A stretch of 64,000 bases of DNA, taken from NCBI GenBank assembly GCA_030149815.1, contig JASLHI010000045.1, positions 1 to 64,000 on the forward strand. Reading direction: 5' to 3'. The stretch's first letter is position 1; each line of letters begins with the position of its first letter. The notes below the pieces were generated by a model. That model was not told the origin of the DNA. It made no database searches and was given only the letters and a program-made list of their open reading frames with translations. Origin of the DNA: Aquirhabdus sp. (GTDB lineage: Bacteria > Pseudomonadota > Gammaproteobacteria > Pseudomonadales > Moraxellaceae). The position numbers and the translations under genes were made by a program. Below, one piece after another: positions 1 to 7,878 of this stretch.

Positions 1-426
1 ACCAATTCCTGTGGAGCCGATCGTGCCTGTATAGCCACCATATAAATCATTTTCAACCGAATTCTGAGTATGTTTGCCATTCGAATCAGGATTTAGTGAA
101 GCATAGCTATATCCAAGTGTTGAAAACCAGTAGCCTGCATAAAATCCATTTTTCAGTACATAATCAAAGCCACCTTGTACCGCAGGACCATCTGATTCAG
201 GGCCACTGCCATCATAGGTTTTGTCATAGGTCTGTGTAATACCACGAAGAATATACTTCGACACAACATTAATATTACCCGTGAGATCACCTTCATAAGG
301 CGTTCCAGCAAATACCAGATCAGGATCAGGTGTATCCGCGTGAACCAGTTCACTAACGCCCCCCAACAAGATTAGCGATGACGCCAAAACTTTGAGTGCG
401 GCCATAGATGTGGTTGCTACTTTCAT
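1..426 (-). CDS. TorF family putative porin, 5' part (cut by window edge)
   Basis: The ATG at 426 opens 142 codons with no stop before the window edge, so the C-terminal part is missing. Residues 1 to about 25 are a signal peptide: MK start, a hydrophobic run, then an Ala-type cleavage site after VHA. The mature part begins with strand-like sequence including GNINVVSKYILRGITQTY, which resembles the conserved N-terminal repeat of the TorF/Gcw_chp family of small outer-membrane beta-barrels; an aromatic-rich region (GGFDYVLKNGFYAGYWFSTL) follows. A strong ribosome site, GGGGAG, lies about 8 bases before the ATG. The protein is probably an outer-membrane channel of unknown substrate. It is divergent from ureE, so a link to urea or nickel entry is possible but is only suggested by position. 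Family assignment is from motif recognition. Confidence 0.7.
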   Translation of the reverse strand, partial: MKVATTSMAALKVLASSLILLGGVSELVHADTPDPDLVFAGTPYEGDLTGNINVVSKYILRGITQTYDKTYDGSGPESDGPAVQGGFDYVLKNGFYAGYWFSTLGYSYASLNPDSNGKHTQNSVENDLYGGYTGTIGSTGIG

Positions 427-704
427 ACTTTACTCTCCCCAAAAACATCAAGTCATATCATTTATGGATCTCATCTATCGTGATGTCATCTATGCTTTTT
501 AAGTGTAGACTCCATCCAAAGATCAAGAGATAATTCAAAGCCATTTCTCCAAAAGTCATACCACCGCTCTTGGCATCAATATCAAAATCAGCGCTATAAA
601 ATTCAGCAGTTCGATATCGCTTGAAACAACAATATTCCAGAATGATACAAATCAGCTATACGTTACATACCGTATAGCAACAGACTTGAAAGATGAGCAA
701 AATT

Positions 705-730
705 AAACACCGTCCTAATAATTTGACGTA
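705..730 (+). promoter_or_regulatory. Two-part motif shared with the ureD/nickel-permease intergenic region
   Basis: AAACACCGTC (705-714) is followed, after six bases, by ATTTGACGTA (721-730). The same two ten-base halves occur directly joined at 6295-6314. The right half contains the likely -35 box of ureE. Twenty matching bases in two promoter regions of one functional locus suggest a shared regulator site or a duplicated promoter segment. The regulator is unknown. Confidence 0.4.
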
Positions 731-751
731 AGATGTAAACTAAATTTTATA
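723..751 (+). promoter_or_regulatory. Probable sigma70 promoter of ureEFG
   Basis: TTGACG (723-728) and TTTATA (746-751) are separated by exactly 17 bases. The promoter ends 26 bases before the ureE ATG at 778 and would drive ureE-ureF-ureG. The -35 box lies inside the motif shared with the ureD/nickel permease region. Confidence 0.5.
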
Positions 752-777
752 AAGAATTGAACCTCATCGGAGCATTC

Positions 778-1251
778 ATGCACATTTATACGATTCGCCT
801 CCCCCATGATTTTCAATTTCAAACGCCAGTCTCAACCCTAGCTTTATCTTTTGATATCCGCCAGAAAAGTCGTTTCCGCGCAACGCTCGATAACGGAGAA
901 GATATTGGTGTCGATTTGCCGCGTACAACGGTTCTTCGTGGTGGAGCATATATCTCAACAGATGATGGAGAAGTCCTTCAAATTTTGGCAGCGCCACAAA
1001 CAGTCATGCAGGTTACTGCCCAAAACTCATTTGAACTCATGCGTGGTGCTTATCATTTAGGGAATCGACATGTTCCTTTGATGCTCACTGCTGATGCCTT
1101 GTATTTTGAGCCTGATCATGTGCTAGCGGATATGCTATGCGGTATAGGACTCAGCGTTTCTACAACAGAGCATCCTTTTGAGCCAGAAACTGGTGCATAT
1201 ACACATCATCATGAGCACAGACTAAGACCGTTAAATCTTAAACATGCCTAA
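778..1251 (+). CDS. ureE: Urease accessory protein UreE (nickel metallochaperone)
   Basis: UreE delivers nickel to the UreG/UreF/UreD complex during assembly of the urease active site in the cytoplasm. The 157-residue product has the usual two-domain layout: an N-terminal beta domain (FRATLDNGEDIGVDLPRT) and a C-terminal metal-binding domain with GAYHLGNRHVPL and DHVLADML, ending in a short His-rich tail (THHHEH). The ATG at 778 was preferred over an upstream TTG at 757 because GGAGC sits 6-10 bases before it and family members start with a short M-x-IY-type segment. Its last codons overlap the start of ureF by 8 bases, so translation is probably coupled. The His tail is modest compared with the long ones in some enteric UreE proteins. 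Confidence 0.93.
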   Translation: MHIYTIRLPHDFQFQTPVSTLALSFDIRQKSRFRATLDNGEDIGVDLPRTTVLRGGAYISTDDGEVLQILAAPQTVMQVTAQNSFELMRGAYHLGNRHVPLMLTADALYFEPDHVLADMLCGIGLSVSTTEHPFEPETGAYTHHHEHRLRPLNLKHA

Positions 1252-1963
1252 TATTGAATCACCTAACAAGAATCAGAGAGATCTGGGAACCATCAAATAT
1301 GATGACGACTCCCAGCATCTATTTAGATTATTAATGTTGTCATCGACAGCATTACCTATCGGCGCATACTGCTATTCACAAGGTGTTGAGTCTGCAATTG
1401 AAGTGGGTTTAATTACCAACGAAGCCAGTGCTCTGATTTATTTTAATGATGTACTGGAACTTGTATTGGTTCGTGCAGAACTCCCATGGATGAGAGATCT
1501 TGTTCAAGTCGCTGACGATCAGGAAGCATTTCGTCGCTTAAGTCAGCGTTATATTGCAACACGTGAAAGCAGAGAGTTTTTGCAAGAAAGTCGACAATTG
1601 GCATATTCATTACATGCATGGATGAAAGATCTTCCACTGCAAGTCAGCGATATTGATCTACCAACTATCGAATATGGCTTTTTACCAATGTATAGCTGGC
1701 TCATATATCACTGGCAACTCCCACTCTCTCAAGCTCTTTGTGCTCATGCATTTACGATATTAGAGAATCAAGTGCTTGCTGCGATCAAAACGCTTCCTTT
1801 AGGTCAGATGAGTGGACAGCGAATTTTATGGAAACTACAGCAGCAGCTACCTGCCTGTATTGCACGTGTTATCGCAGGACAATCAATTAGTAGTAGTTTG
1901 CCAAATCTTGCGTTTTTATCAGCTCAACATGAGCAACAATATTCGCGGCTATTCCGTTCATAG
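1244..1963 (+). CDS. ureF: Urease accessory protein UreF
   Basis: UreF bridges UreD and UreG on apo-urease and gates the GTPase step of nickel insertion. The 239-residue helical protein has the family landmarks LLMLSSTALPIGAYCYSQGVE near residues 30-50 and the C-terminal GQMSGQRILWKL stretch that mediates contacts with UreD in characterised homologues. It is within the usual UreF length (about 220-240), with roughly 25 poorly conserved residues before the core. The ATG overlaps the end of ureE; no good ribosome site is needed if the two are coupled. ureG follows after 39 bases. Confidence 0.93.
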   Translation: MPNIESPNKNQRDLGTIKYDDDSQHLFRLLMLSSTALPIGAYCYSQGVESAIEVGLITNEASALIYFNDVLELVLVRAELPWMRDLVQVADDQEAFRRLSQRYIATRESREFLQESRQLAYSLHAWMKDLPLQVSDIDLPTIEYGFLPMYSWLIYHWQLPLSQALCAHAFTILENQVLAAIKTLPLGQMSGQRILWKLQQQLPACIARVIAGQSISSSLPNLAFLSAQHEQQYSRLFRS

Positions 1964-2002
1964 CCTATTTTTAGTCAGTCAAGTCGCAATAAAGGAGTTT
2001 TT

Positions 2003-2632
2003 ATGAGCGATCATTCACAGTCCACTCGCTCTCCACTTCGCGTCGGAATTGGTGGCCCCGTTGGTTCAGGCAAAACCGCATTAACCCTCAATTTATGCCT
2101 TGCATTGCGAGAGCGTTACAACATGGCTGTCGTGACAAACGATATCTACACCAAGGAAGATGCAAACTTCTTAACCCGTAACCAAGCGATGTCCCCAGAT
2201 CGTATTGTCGGGGTTGAAACAGGCGGATGTCCGCATACTGCCATTCGTGAAGATGCTTCTATCAATCTTGCTGCAATTGCTGGACTTAATCAGAAGTTTG
2301 CAGGATTGGAATTAATTCTGGTTGAAAGTGGCGGCGATAATCTTGCAGCAACTTTTAGCCCCGAACTCTCGGATCTGACCTTATATGTGATTGATGTTGC
2401 CGCTGGTGAAAAAATTCCCCGTAAAGGAGGACCTGGGATTACAAAATCAGATCTACTGATTATTAATAAAACTGACCTTGCACCGATGGTTGGAGCATCG
2501 TTAGAAGTGATGGCTAACGACGCAGCACGAATGCGCGGCACTCGTCCATTTTTGTTTTCTAATATGAAAACAGGTGATGGTCTTGATCAGATTGTGAGTT
2601 TTATTGAAAAACAAGGTTTATTCACAAGCTAA
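2003..2632 (+). CDS. ureG: Urease accessory GTPase UreG
   Basis: UreG is the SIMIBI-class GTPase that powers nickel transfer into urease. The 209-residue protein has the P-loop GGPVGSGKTAL at about residues 17-27, the metal-binding GGCPHTAIREDAS segment (Cys-Pro-His), the ESGGDNLAATFSPEL switch region and the NKTDL guanine-specificity motif. A clear ribosome site AAAGGAG lies 6 bases before the ATG at 2003. It is the last gene of the ureEFG block and converges on ureC. All catalytic motifs are intact. Confidence 0.97.
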   Translation: MSDHSQSTRSPLRVGIGGPVGSGKTALTLNLCLALRERYNMAVVTNDIYTKEDANFLTRNQAMSPDRIVGVETGGCPHTAIREDASINLAAIAGLNQKFAGLELILVESGGDNLAATFSPELSDLTLYVIDVAAGEKIPRKGGPGITKSDLLIINKTDLAPMVGASLEVMANDAARMRGTRPFLFSNMKTGDGLDQIVSFIEKQGLFTS

Positions 2633-2663
2633 TCAAATCATAAAAACTGTCAAATAGTAAAAA

Positions 2664-2697
2664 CTGCATGAGAGACTCAAATAGCCATCTCATGCAG
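2664..2697. terminator. Hairpin between convergent ureG and ureC
   Basis: CTGCATGAGA (2664-2673) and TCTCATGCAG (2688-2697) form a perfect 10-bp inverted repeat with a 14-base loop in the 87-base gap between the two convergent stops. On the minus strand the hairpin is followed by a T-rich run (complement of the A-rich stretch 2647-2663), so it fits best as the ureC terminator; on the plus strand the downstream run is A-rich and less convincing. Confidence 0.55.
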
Positions 2698-2719
2698 AGA
2701 CCCTAGAGTAAAAAATGAC

Positions 2720-4420
2720 TTAAAATAAAAAATACTTCTGGGTCATGGGTAACTCTGTCGCAGGCTCACATGTTAAGAGCACGTTATCTGCACGCACATG
2801 ATAGCGTTCAGGATCCACCTCCATAACGGGCAAATAATCATTATGCTTCATATCAGATTTACGCAAATGACGTGTCCCAAAAACCGTACTGGTTCGTTTT
2901 TTTAATCCCAACCGCTCAGCAAGACCCTCTTCTTGAGCAACTTTAGGCAGAAACGTTAAACAAGATGCATGAACGCCTTCAGGTAAAGCGCCAAACATTG
3001 GACGATAGTGCACGGGCTGAGGTGTTGGAATTGATGCATTAATATCGCCCATCGGTGCGGCTGCAATCATACCACCCTTGATAATCATTGAAGGCTTCAC
3101 ACCAAAAAACGCGGGTTTCCATAAAATAAGATCCGCCAACTTACCGACTTCAACAGATCCTACTTCGTGACTCACGCCATGAGTAATTGCAGGATTAATG
3201 GTATATTTTGAAATATAACGACGGATGCGCAAATTATCATTTCGAGCATTATCACCCTGCAAAGGGCCACGCTGTACTTTCATTTTATGAGCAGTTTGCC
3301 ATGTCCTAATGATCACCTCGCCCACACGCCCCATCGCTTGCGAATCAGAGCTCATCATCGACAGCGCGCCTAAATCCTGCAAAATATCTTCAGCTGCAAT
3401 AGTTTCTCGGCGGATACGACTTTCTGCAAATGCAACATCCTCCGCAATCGAAGGGTCTAAATGATGGCAAACCATCAGCATATCTAAATGCTCATCAATC
3501 GTATTGATCGTATATGGACGCGTCGGATTGGTTGAAGAAGGTAAGACATTTGACTGTCCAATCGCTCGCAAAATATCAGGTGCATGCCCACCACCCGCGC
3601 CCTCAGTATGATACGTATGAATCGTCCGATCTTTAAATGCTGCCAATGTTGCTTCAAGGAAACCACTTTCATTGAGTGTGTCGGTATGAATCGCAACCTG
3701 CACATCAAAACGATCTGCTACAGATAAACAATTATCGATTGCTGCTGGTGTAGTTCCCCAATCTTCATGGAGCTTTAACCCGATTGCACCTGCTCGAATT
3801 TGTTCCTCAATCGGTAATGGACAACTTACATTACCTTTGCCCAATAAGCCAATATTCATAGGCAAGCTATCTATTGCCTGTAAGATACGTGCTAAATGCC
3901 ACGGCCCTGGAGTGACTGTAGTTGCTGACGTTCCTGCCGCAGGTCCAGTTCCTCCACCAATCATCGTCGTAATGCCAGACATCAGCGCCGTTTCGACCTG
4001 CTGCGGACAGATCCAATGAATATGGGTATCGACACCACCCGCAGTCAGAATTTGACCTTCGCCCGCAATCACTTCCGTTGCTGCACCCAATGGAATCGTT
4101 ACTGCGGGTTGAATATCTGGATTCCCAGCCTTTCCTATCCGCCAGATACGACCGTCTTTAAGACCAATATCGGCTTTTACAATTCCCCACCAATCAATAA
4201 TCAGTGCATTGGTAATAACTGTATCCGCCACCTCATCAGCCATCAGTTGAGATTGCCCCATCCCATCACGGATGACTTTACCTCCACCAAACTTGACTTC
4301 CTCACCATATACGGTGAAATCCTGTTCAACCTCAGCAATCAGCGCTGTATCTGCTAACCGAACCCGATCACCTGTCGTTGGTCCAAACATTTCCACATAG
4401 GCTTGACGAGATTGTTTCAC
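2720..4420 (-). CDS. ureC: Urease subunit alpha UreC
   Basis: UreC is the catalytic subunit of urease, hydrolysing urea to ammonia and carbamate at a di-nickel site. The 566-residue length is normal. Visible active-site residues are H133 and H135 (THIHW), the carbamylated K216 (GLKLHEDWGTTP), H245 (AIHTDTLNE), H271 (YHTEG), the flap C318 and H319 (MVCHHLDPSI) and D359 (SSDSQAMGR), so the enzyme should be active. The start overlaps the ureB stop by four bases (ATGA), implying coupling. It is the last gene of the ureD-ureA-ureB-ureC block and ends in a convergent arrangement with ureG. Confidence 0.98.
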   Translation of the reverse strand: MKQSRQAYVEMFGPTTGDRVRLADTALIAEVEQDFTVYGEEVKFGGGKVIRDGMGQSQLMADEVADTVITNALIIDWWGIVKADIGLKDGRIWRIGKAGNPDIQPAVTIPLGAATEVIAGEGQILTAGGVDTHIHWICPQQVETALMSGITTMIGGGTGPAAGTSATTVTPGPWHLARILQAIDSLPMNIGLLGKGNVSCPLPIEEQIRAGAIGLKLHEDWGTTPAAIDNCLSVADRFDVQVAIHTDTLNESGFLEATLAAFKDRTIHTYHTEGAGGGHAPDILRAIGQSNVLPSSTNPTRPYTINTIDEHLDMLMVCHHLDPSIAEDVAFAESRIRRETIAAEDILQDLGALSMMSSDSQAMGRVGEVIIRTWQTAHKMKVQRGPLQGDNARNDNLRIRRYISKYTINPAITHGVSHEVGSVEVGKLADLILWKPAFFGVKPSMIIKGGMIAAAPMGDINASIPTPQPVHYRPMFGALPEGVHASCLTFLPKVAQEEGLAERLGLKKRTSTVFGTRHLRKSDMKHNDYLPVMEVDPERYHVRADNVLLTCEPATELPMTQKYFLF

Positions 4421-4776
4421 GATTGATCATCCTCTAGATCAGATAGCTCTGGATCAGGTAGTTTGCCCATTACACGTCCTGCAAATCCATAAACCTCGCG
4501 ATTTCCCGTCAATGCAACCAACTCAACACGCCGAGTCTGACCAGGCTCAAAGCGCACAGCCGTTCCAGAAGGAATATTAAGTCGAAACCCCAATGCCAAT
4601 GGTCGATCAAAACTCAAACTGTCATTCACTTCAAAAAAATGAAAATGTGAGCCAATTTGTATCGGGCGATCACCATCATTGGTCACATCAATTTGACGTT
4701 TTATGCGTCCAGCATTTAACTCCAAAGGTTCTTTTTCAATAAAAAACTCACCTGGAATTATTTTATGAGTAATCAT
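4417..4776 (-). CDS. ureB: Urease subunit beta UreB
   Basis: UreB is the second structural subunit of the trimer of UreABC units. The product has the family core IIPGEFFIEKEPLELNAGR near the start, then GDRPIQIGSHFHFFEVN and PSGTAVRFEPGQTRRVELV, ending with FAGRVMGKL. I place the start at the ATG at 4776 (119 residues), preceded by AAAGG and matching the usual MIPGE-like N-terminus. A TTG at 4806 would add ten residues and leave only four bases after the ureA stop, but has no conserved sequence. The gene overlaps ureC by four bases. Confidence 0.94.
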   Translation of the reverse strand: MITHKIIPGEFFIEKEPLELNAGRIKRQIDVTNDGDRPIQIGSHFHFFEVNDSLSFDRPLALGFRLNIPSGTAVRFEPGQTRRVELVALTGNREVYGFAGRVMGKLPDPELSDLEDDQS

Positions 4777-4810
4777 ATTTACCTTTGATTCGTGAGAATG
4801 AGTCAAGAAC

Positions 4811-5113
4811 TTATAAGATCGGTTGATGGACAGTCACAAGCTTGGAACCATCAGGAAATGTCGCTTCGACCTGCACATCCTGAATCATTTCTGGAATACC
4901 CTCCATCACATCATCACGGGTCAACAATGTTGTACCGTAATGCATCAATTCACTCACTGACCGCCCATCTCGTGCCCCTTCCAGCAAGGCTGCAGCAATA
5001 TACGCAACTGCCTCGGGATAATTCAGCTTAAGACCGCGAGCTTTACGTCTCTCTGCAACAAGCCCTGCTGTAAAAATTAACATTTTGTCTTTTTCTGTCG
5101 GAGTCAGTTCCAC
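4811..5113 (-). CDS. ureA: Urease subunit gamma UreA
   Basis: UreA is the small structural subunit. The 100-residue product matches the family along its whole length: LTPTEKDKMLIFTAGLVAERR, GLKLNYPEAVAYI, GRSVSELMHYG and DVMEGIPEMIQDVQVEATFPDG. The start codon is GTG at 5113, preceded by a GAGG ribosome site about 8 bases upstream; no in-frame ATG fits. About 200 bases separate it from ureD, more than in a compact urease operon, so an internal promoter before ureA is possible, though I found no convincing boxes there. Confidence 0.96.
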   Translation of the reverse strand: MELTPTEKDKMLIFTAGLVAERRKARGLKLNYPEAVAYIAAALLEGARDGRSVSELMHYGTTLLTRDDVMEGIPEMIQDVQVEATFPDGSKLVTVHQPIL

Positions 5114-5316
5114 AGCATATCCTCATCGAAGTTCAATTATTACGCATACATAGGTGATTCAAATTTTAACTATTGTTCATACCGCATTAGTACTGACGCG
5201 ATGGATATAGCCCCTTAGAATCCATCAGAACATAAGCCGATTGAAATAAGTTGTTTACCGTATTGCGCTTATATATTCGTCTTCTCGCAATTCATTATTT
5301 AACACGCCACCAATCA

Positions 5317-6183
5317 CTAAGTCCGCCAAATTCGCGGATAACCTTCGGCAAGACCAAACCATTCACGACGTAGACGCGCTCTCACCGCAGCCAAACTATC
5401 GAGACATTCTGTCGCTTTACTCCCAAGGTAACGTGCAATCACGACTCCATCCAATCGTGAAATAGCCACAGGTAAATGCAGCTGCACTAACATTTCACGC
5501 AACTGTTCAATCTGCATATCTAGCATATCTGCACTAAATATATTCTCTGGTGGAACTGCCCATAAAGTGCCTAAAATTGTATGACCATGCAATCCTAACG
5601 GTGATTGCAACCAACGATCACCACCTTCCAAAAGCAGACTATCCGCCACTATCGGCTTTCCTGACCGACGAATATCAATATAACTCGCATAATGTCCCTG
5701 CTCAAATCGCTCACCACGCGATTGACGCCCAAGTGTCAACATATCCAAGCCAATAAACCCTGACTGTGGCGCAAGATCAATCTCAAATTTACTCATCGCG
5801 CGAGCTTGATTAAATAAAATAATATCTTGTGGTAACCATTCTAAAATGCCGTTCCCTTCGACATTTAAACGAATATGTTGAGTAGCAGTGCGTCCATCAC
5901 TACCATACCATTTACCCGAGCCAGGCGTCGTAAGCACAACATGAGCATCAGAATGAACAAGAACTGAAATATCAAGTTGATCACCACCGACCATTCCTGC
6001 TGGAGGGTGAACAATCAACGTATGGCATATATGATCGTCTTCAGGCCAAAGACACTTTTGAATACGAATAGGACCTTGATGTCGACGCTGTACTGGAACG
6101 GTTCTTTGTCCATCATGTGCGTATGCTAATTCTAAGCAAGCATGCCAACTTTGATTATGAATTGGACTCACTAATACAGTCAT
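5317..6183 (-). CDS. ureD: Urease accessory protein UreD
   Basis: UreD is the chaperone that binds apo-urease directly and, with UreF and UreG, channels nickel to the active site. The 288-residue length is typical. Family signatures include the HPPAGMVGGDQLDI segment, TTPGSGKWY (the TTQAxxKxY-like region), GILEWLPQDIILFNQA and the C-terminal REWFGLAEGYPRIWRT. It is the first gene of the minus-strand urease block and is divergent from the nickel permease gene, with 215 bases between the two starts. The 203-base gap to ureA is unusual for an operon of this type. Confidence 0.95.
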   Translation of the reverse strand: MTVLVSPIHNQSWHACLELAYAHDGQRTVPVQRRHQGPIRIQKCLWPEDDHICHTLIVHPPAGMVGGDQLDISVLVHSDAHVVLTTPGSGKWYGSDGRTATQHIRLNVEGNGILEWLPQDIILFNQARAMSKFEIDLAPQSGFIGLDMLTLGRQSRGERFEQGHYASYIDIRRSGKPIVADSLLLEGGDRWLQSPLGLHGHTILGTLWAVPPENIFSADMLDMQIEQLREMLVQLHLPVAISRLDGVVIARYLGSKATECLDSLAAVRARLRREWFGLAEGYPRIWRT

Positions 6184-6294
6184 GGATACGCCCTAATATT
6201 TTTTAAAATAATCCGATCATGATTCAATAATCAATCCTTTGAATATATATGCAAACCATTCACCAAAAATAGATCTACTCCGTAAAAACTCAAA

Positions 6295-6314
6295 AAACAC
6301 CGTCATTTGACGTA
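6295..6314 (+). promoter_or_regulatory. Joined copy of the two-part motif found before ureE
   Basis: AAACACCGTC (6295-6304) is directly followed by ATTTGACGTA (6305-6314) in the region between the divergent ureD and nickel permease genes. The same halves, six bases apart, lie at 705-730. Within this copy CGTCA and TGACG flank two T residues, making a small palindrome. No good -10 box lies at the proper distance from the TTGACG here, so this copy looks more like a protein site than a promoter. The regulator is unknown. Confidence 0.4.
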
Positions 6315-6398
6315 TCCAATTTACATAATCACTCATCTACACTTGCTGACATAATCAGGTGTTATTGGTCAAACATTCACATTGTATTTTAAGTACTT

Positions 6399-7469
6399 AT
6401 GGCATCACATACTCTCAAAAGTGCACTGAACGAAATCTTTTGTGAAAGCGCTAATAATCTTCGCCATAAAGTCATAGGTTTATATAGCCTACTTATTTTA
6501 TTTAATATTTTGGCGTGGGTTTGGGCTTTTAGCGCATTTCAGGCCTACCCAATTTTAATGGGTACAGCATTAATGGCATATGGTTTTGGTTTACGTCATG
6601 CTGTTGATGCAGATCATATTGCTGCAATTGATAATGTCACTCGTAAATTAGTTCAAGATGGACGTCGCCCTGTCAGCATCGGTCTCATGTTCTCTCTTGG
6701 ACATTCAACCATCGTCATCGTCATGACAGCGATTGTTGCGCTCACTAATCTAGCACTCCAACATCGTTTTGAAGCATTTAAATCTTTTGGCAGCGTCACA
6801 GGAACGGTGATTTCAACGACATTTTTGCTCGCCATAGCCTTGATTAACCTCATATCTCTCAGTGGCATCATACAAGCATATCGACGGATTAGTTCAGATA
6901 AAACGCATTCTGAAGATTCAAATGCATTTATATTTAATGGCGGTATTCTCTCTCGTTTGTTCAAGCCGATGTTTAAATTAATCCATAAGAGCTGGCATAT
7001 GTACTTTTTAGGTCTCTTATTTGGTTTAGGTTTTGATACAGCAACAGAAATTGGTCTCATGGGAATTTCAGCCGCGTCATCGGCTCAAGGAATGTCAGTC
7101 TGGTCAATTATGATTTTTCCGATCTTATTTACTGCTGGCATGACGTTGATTGATACAACGGATAGCATCATGATGCTCGGAGCTTATGGTTGGGCTTTTA
7201 TTAAACCTATTCGTAAAATTTATTACAATATAACTATCACGGCACTCTCAATACTTGTGGCTCTGGTTATTGCTGGAATCGAAGGATTAGGATTGATCGG
7301 GGACAAATTAGAAATGAAAGGGATATTTTGGAGTTGGATTGGATCACTCAACGATAATTTCGGTGTAATTGGTTATACGATTATCGGTTTATTCTTAATG
7401 TGCTGGATCGTCTCATTCATCACGTACAAATGGCTAAGACTCGACTCTCTTGAAGTTAAAGTTGATTAA
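6399..7469 (+). CDS. NiCoT family nickel/cobalt permease (HoxN/NixA type)
   Basis: This inner-membrane permease imports Ni2+ (and sometimes Co2+) at high affinity, here most likely for urease. The 356-residue protein has about eight hydrophobic segments and the family signature RHAVDADHIAAIDNVTR in the second membrane segment (HX4DH), followed by the second signature LGHSTIVI, and GLGFDTATEIGL and GMTLIDTTDSIMM later. It is divergent from ureD and sits at the edge of the urease locus, which supports nickel as the substrate. The ATG at 6399 has only a weak ribosome site. NixA and HoxN are both possible names, so I give no symbol. Confidence 0.92.
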   Translation: MASHTLKSALNEIFCESANNLRHKVIGLYSLLILFNILAWVWAFSAFQAYPILMGTALMAYGFGLRHAVDADHIAAIDNVTRKLVQDGRRPVSIGLMFSLGHSTIVIVMTAIVALTNLALQHRFEAFKSFGSVTGTVISTTFLLAIALINLISLSGIIQAYRRISSDKTHSEDSNAFIFNGGILSRLFKPMFKLIHKSWHMYFLGLLFGLGFDTATEIGLMGISAASSAQGMSVWSIMIFPILFTAGMTLIDTTDSIMMLGAYGWAFIKPIRKIYYNITITALSILVALVIAGIEGLGLIGDKLEMKGIFWSWIGSLNDNFGVIGYTIIGLFLMCWIVSFITYKWLRLDSLEVKVD

Positions 7470-7507
7470 TTTGTCTTTCCAATTATTGGAAAATTATAAA
7501 ATTTGAC

Positions 7508-7693
7508 ATGGGTCAATTACTTGCAGGCTCAGTTTTATCATCAATCATTCTCGTGCGTGAAGGTCATAAAACTTGGCGTGAAGCTGGAAGTGATGCTGCT
7601 GAACTCGTTCTCTATGCACTTGGAGTTCCACGTCATGAAGCCAGAGCTATTTCGCAAATAGAGCTTCCGCCTCTACCGAAATTGAACAACTGA
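7508..7693 (+). pseudogene. C-terminal remnant of a TetR-family regulator
   Basis: The 61-codon frame contains VREGHKTWREAGSDAAELVL and ends with ALGVPRHEARAISQIELPPLP plus a short tail. This end resembles the last 30 residues of the TetR-type regulator at 10386-11042 (ALGLPSSEAHRIAHLPLPIL), sharing the A-E-x-V-L-x-A-L-G-x-P pattern, the E-A pair and the closing LP-x-LP. The N-terminal DNA-binding domain is missing; only 38 bases separate it from the nickel permease stop. It is therefore probably the tail of a regulator gene whose front was deleted. A small independent protein is less likely. Confidence 0.6.
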
Positions 7694-7878
7694 GCAATTT
7701 TGGTGTTGGAACCGTTGATGGAAACACCTGCTATCCATAGCATATTTCGAACAGAAAACAGTCTAAGTTCATCTCGATATAACTGGGATGAACGATATAT
7801 CACTCAGAAATTCGTGAAAAAATAGCACTGTATTGGTTTTATTTACTTAATTGTTCTTAATCTTTGATCATTATTGTC

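Larger units (their letters stand above)
427..777. other. Divergent intergenic region, putative porin / ureE
   Basis: This AT-rich stretch carries no gene that I can support. It must hold the promoters of both divergent genes. On the + strand there is a good sigma70 match at 723-751. On the - strand a looser candidate has a TTGATC box followed 18 bases later by TTAAAA, upstream of the porin ribosome site. A seven-base direct repeat CATCTAT occurs twice near 467-495. The two-part motif at 705-730 recurs between ureD and the nickel permease gene. Confidence 0.5.

Noticed and set aside
4016..4357. 113-codon plus-strand frame inside ureC
   Set aside because: Antisense to the catalytic urease subunit, with no protein-like features of its own.
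6653..7060. 135-codon minus-strand frame inside the nickel permease gene
   Set aside because: Entirely antisense to a well-recognised permease; composition is that of a shadow frame.
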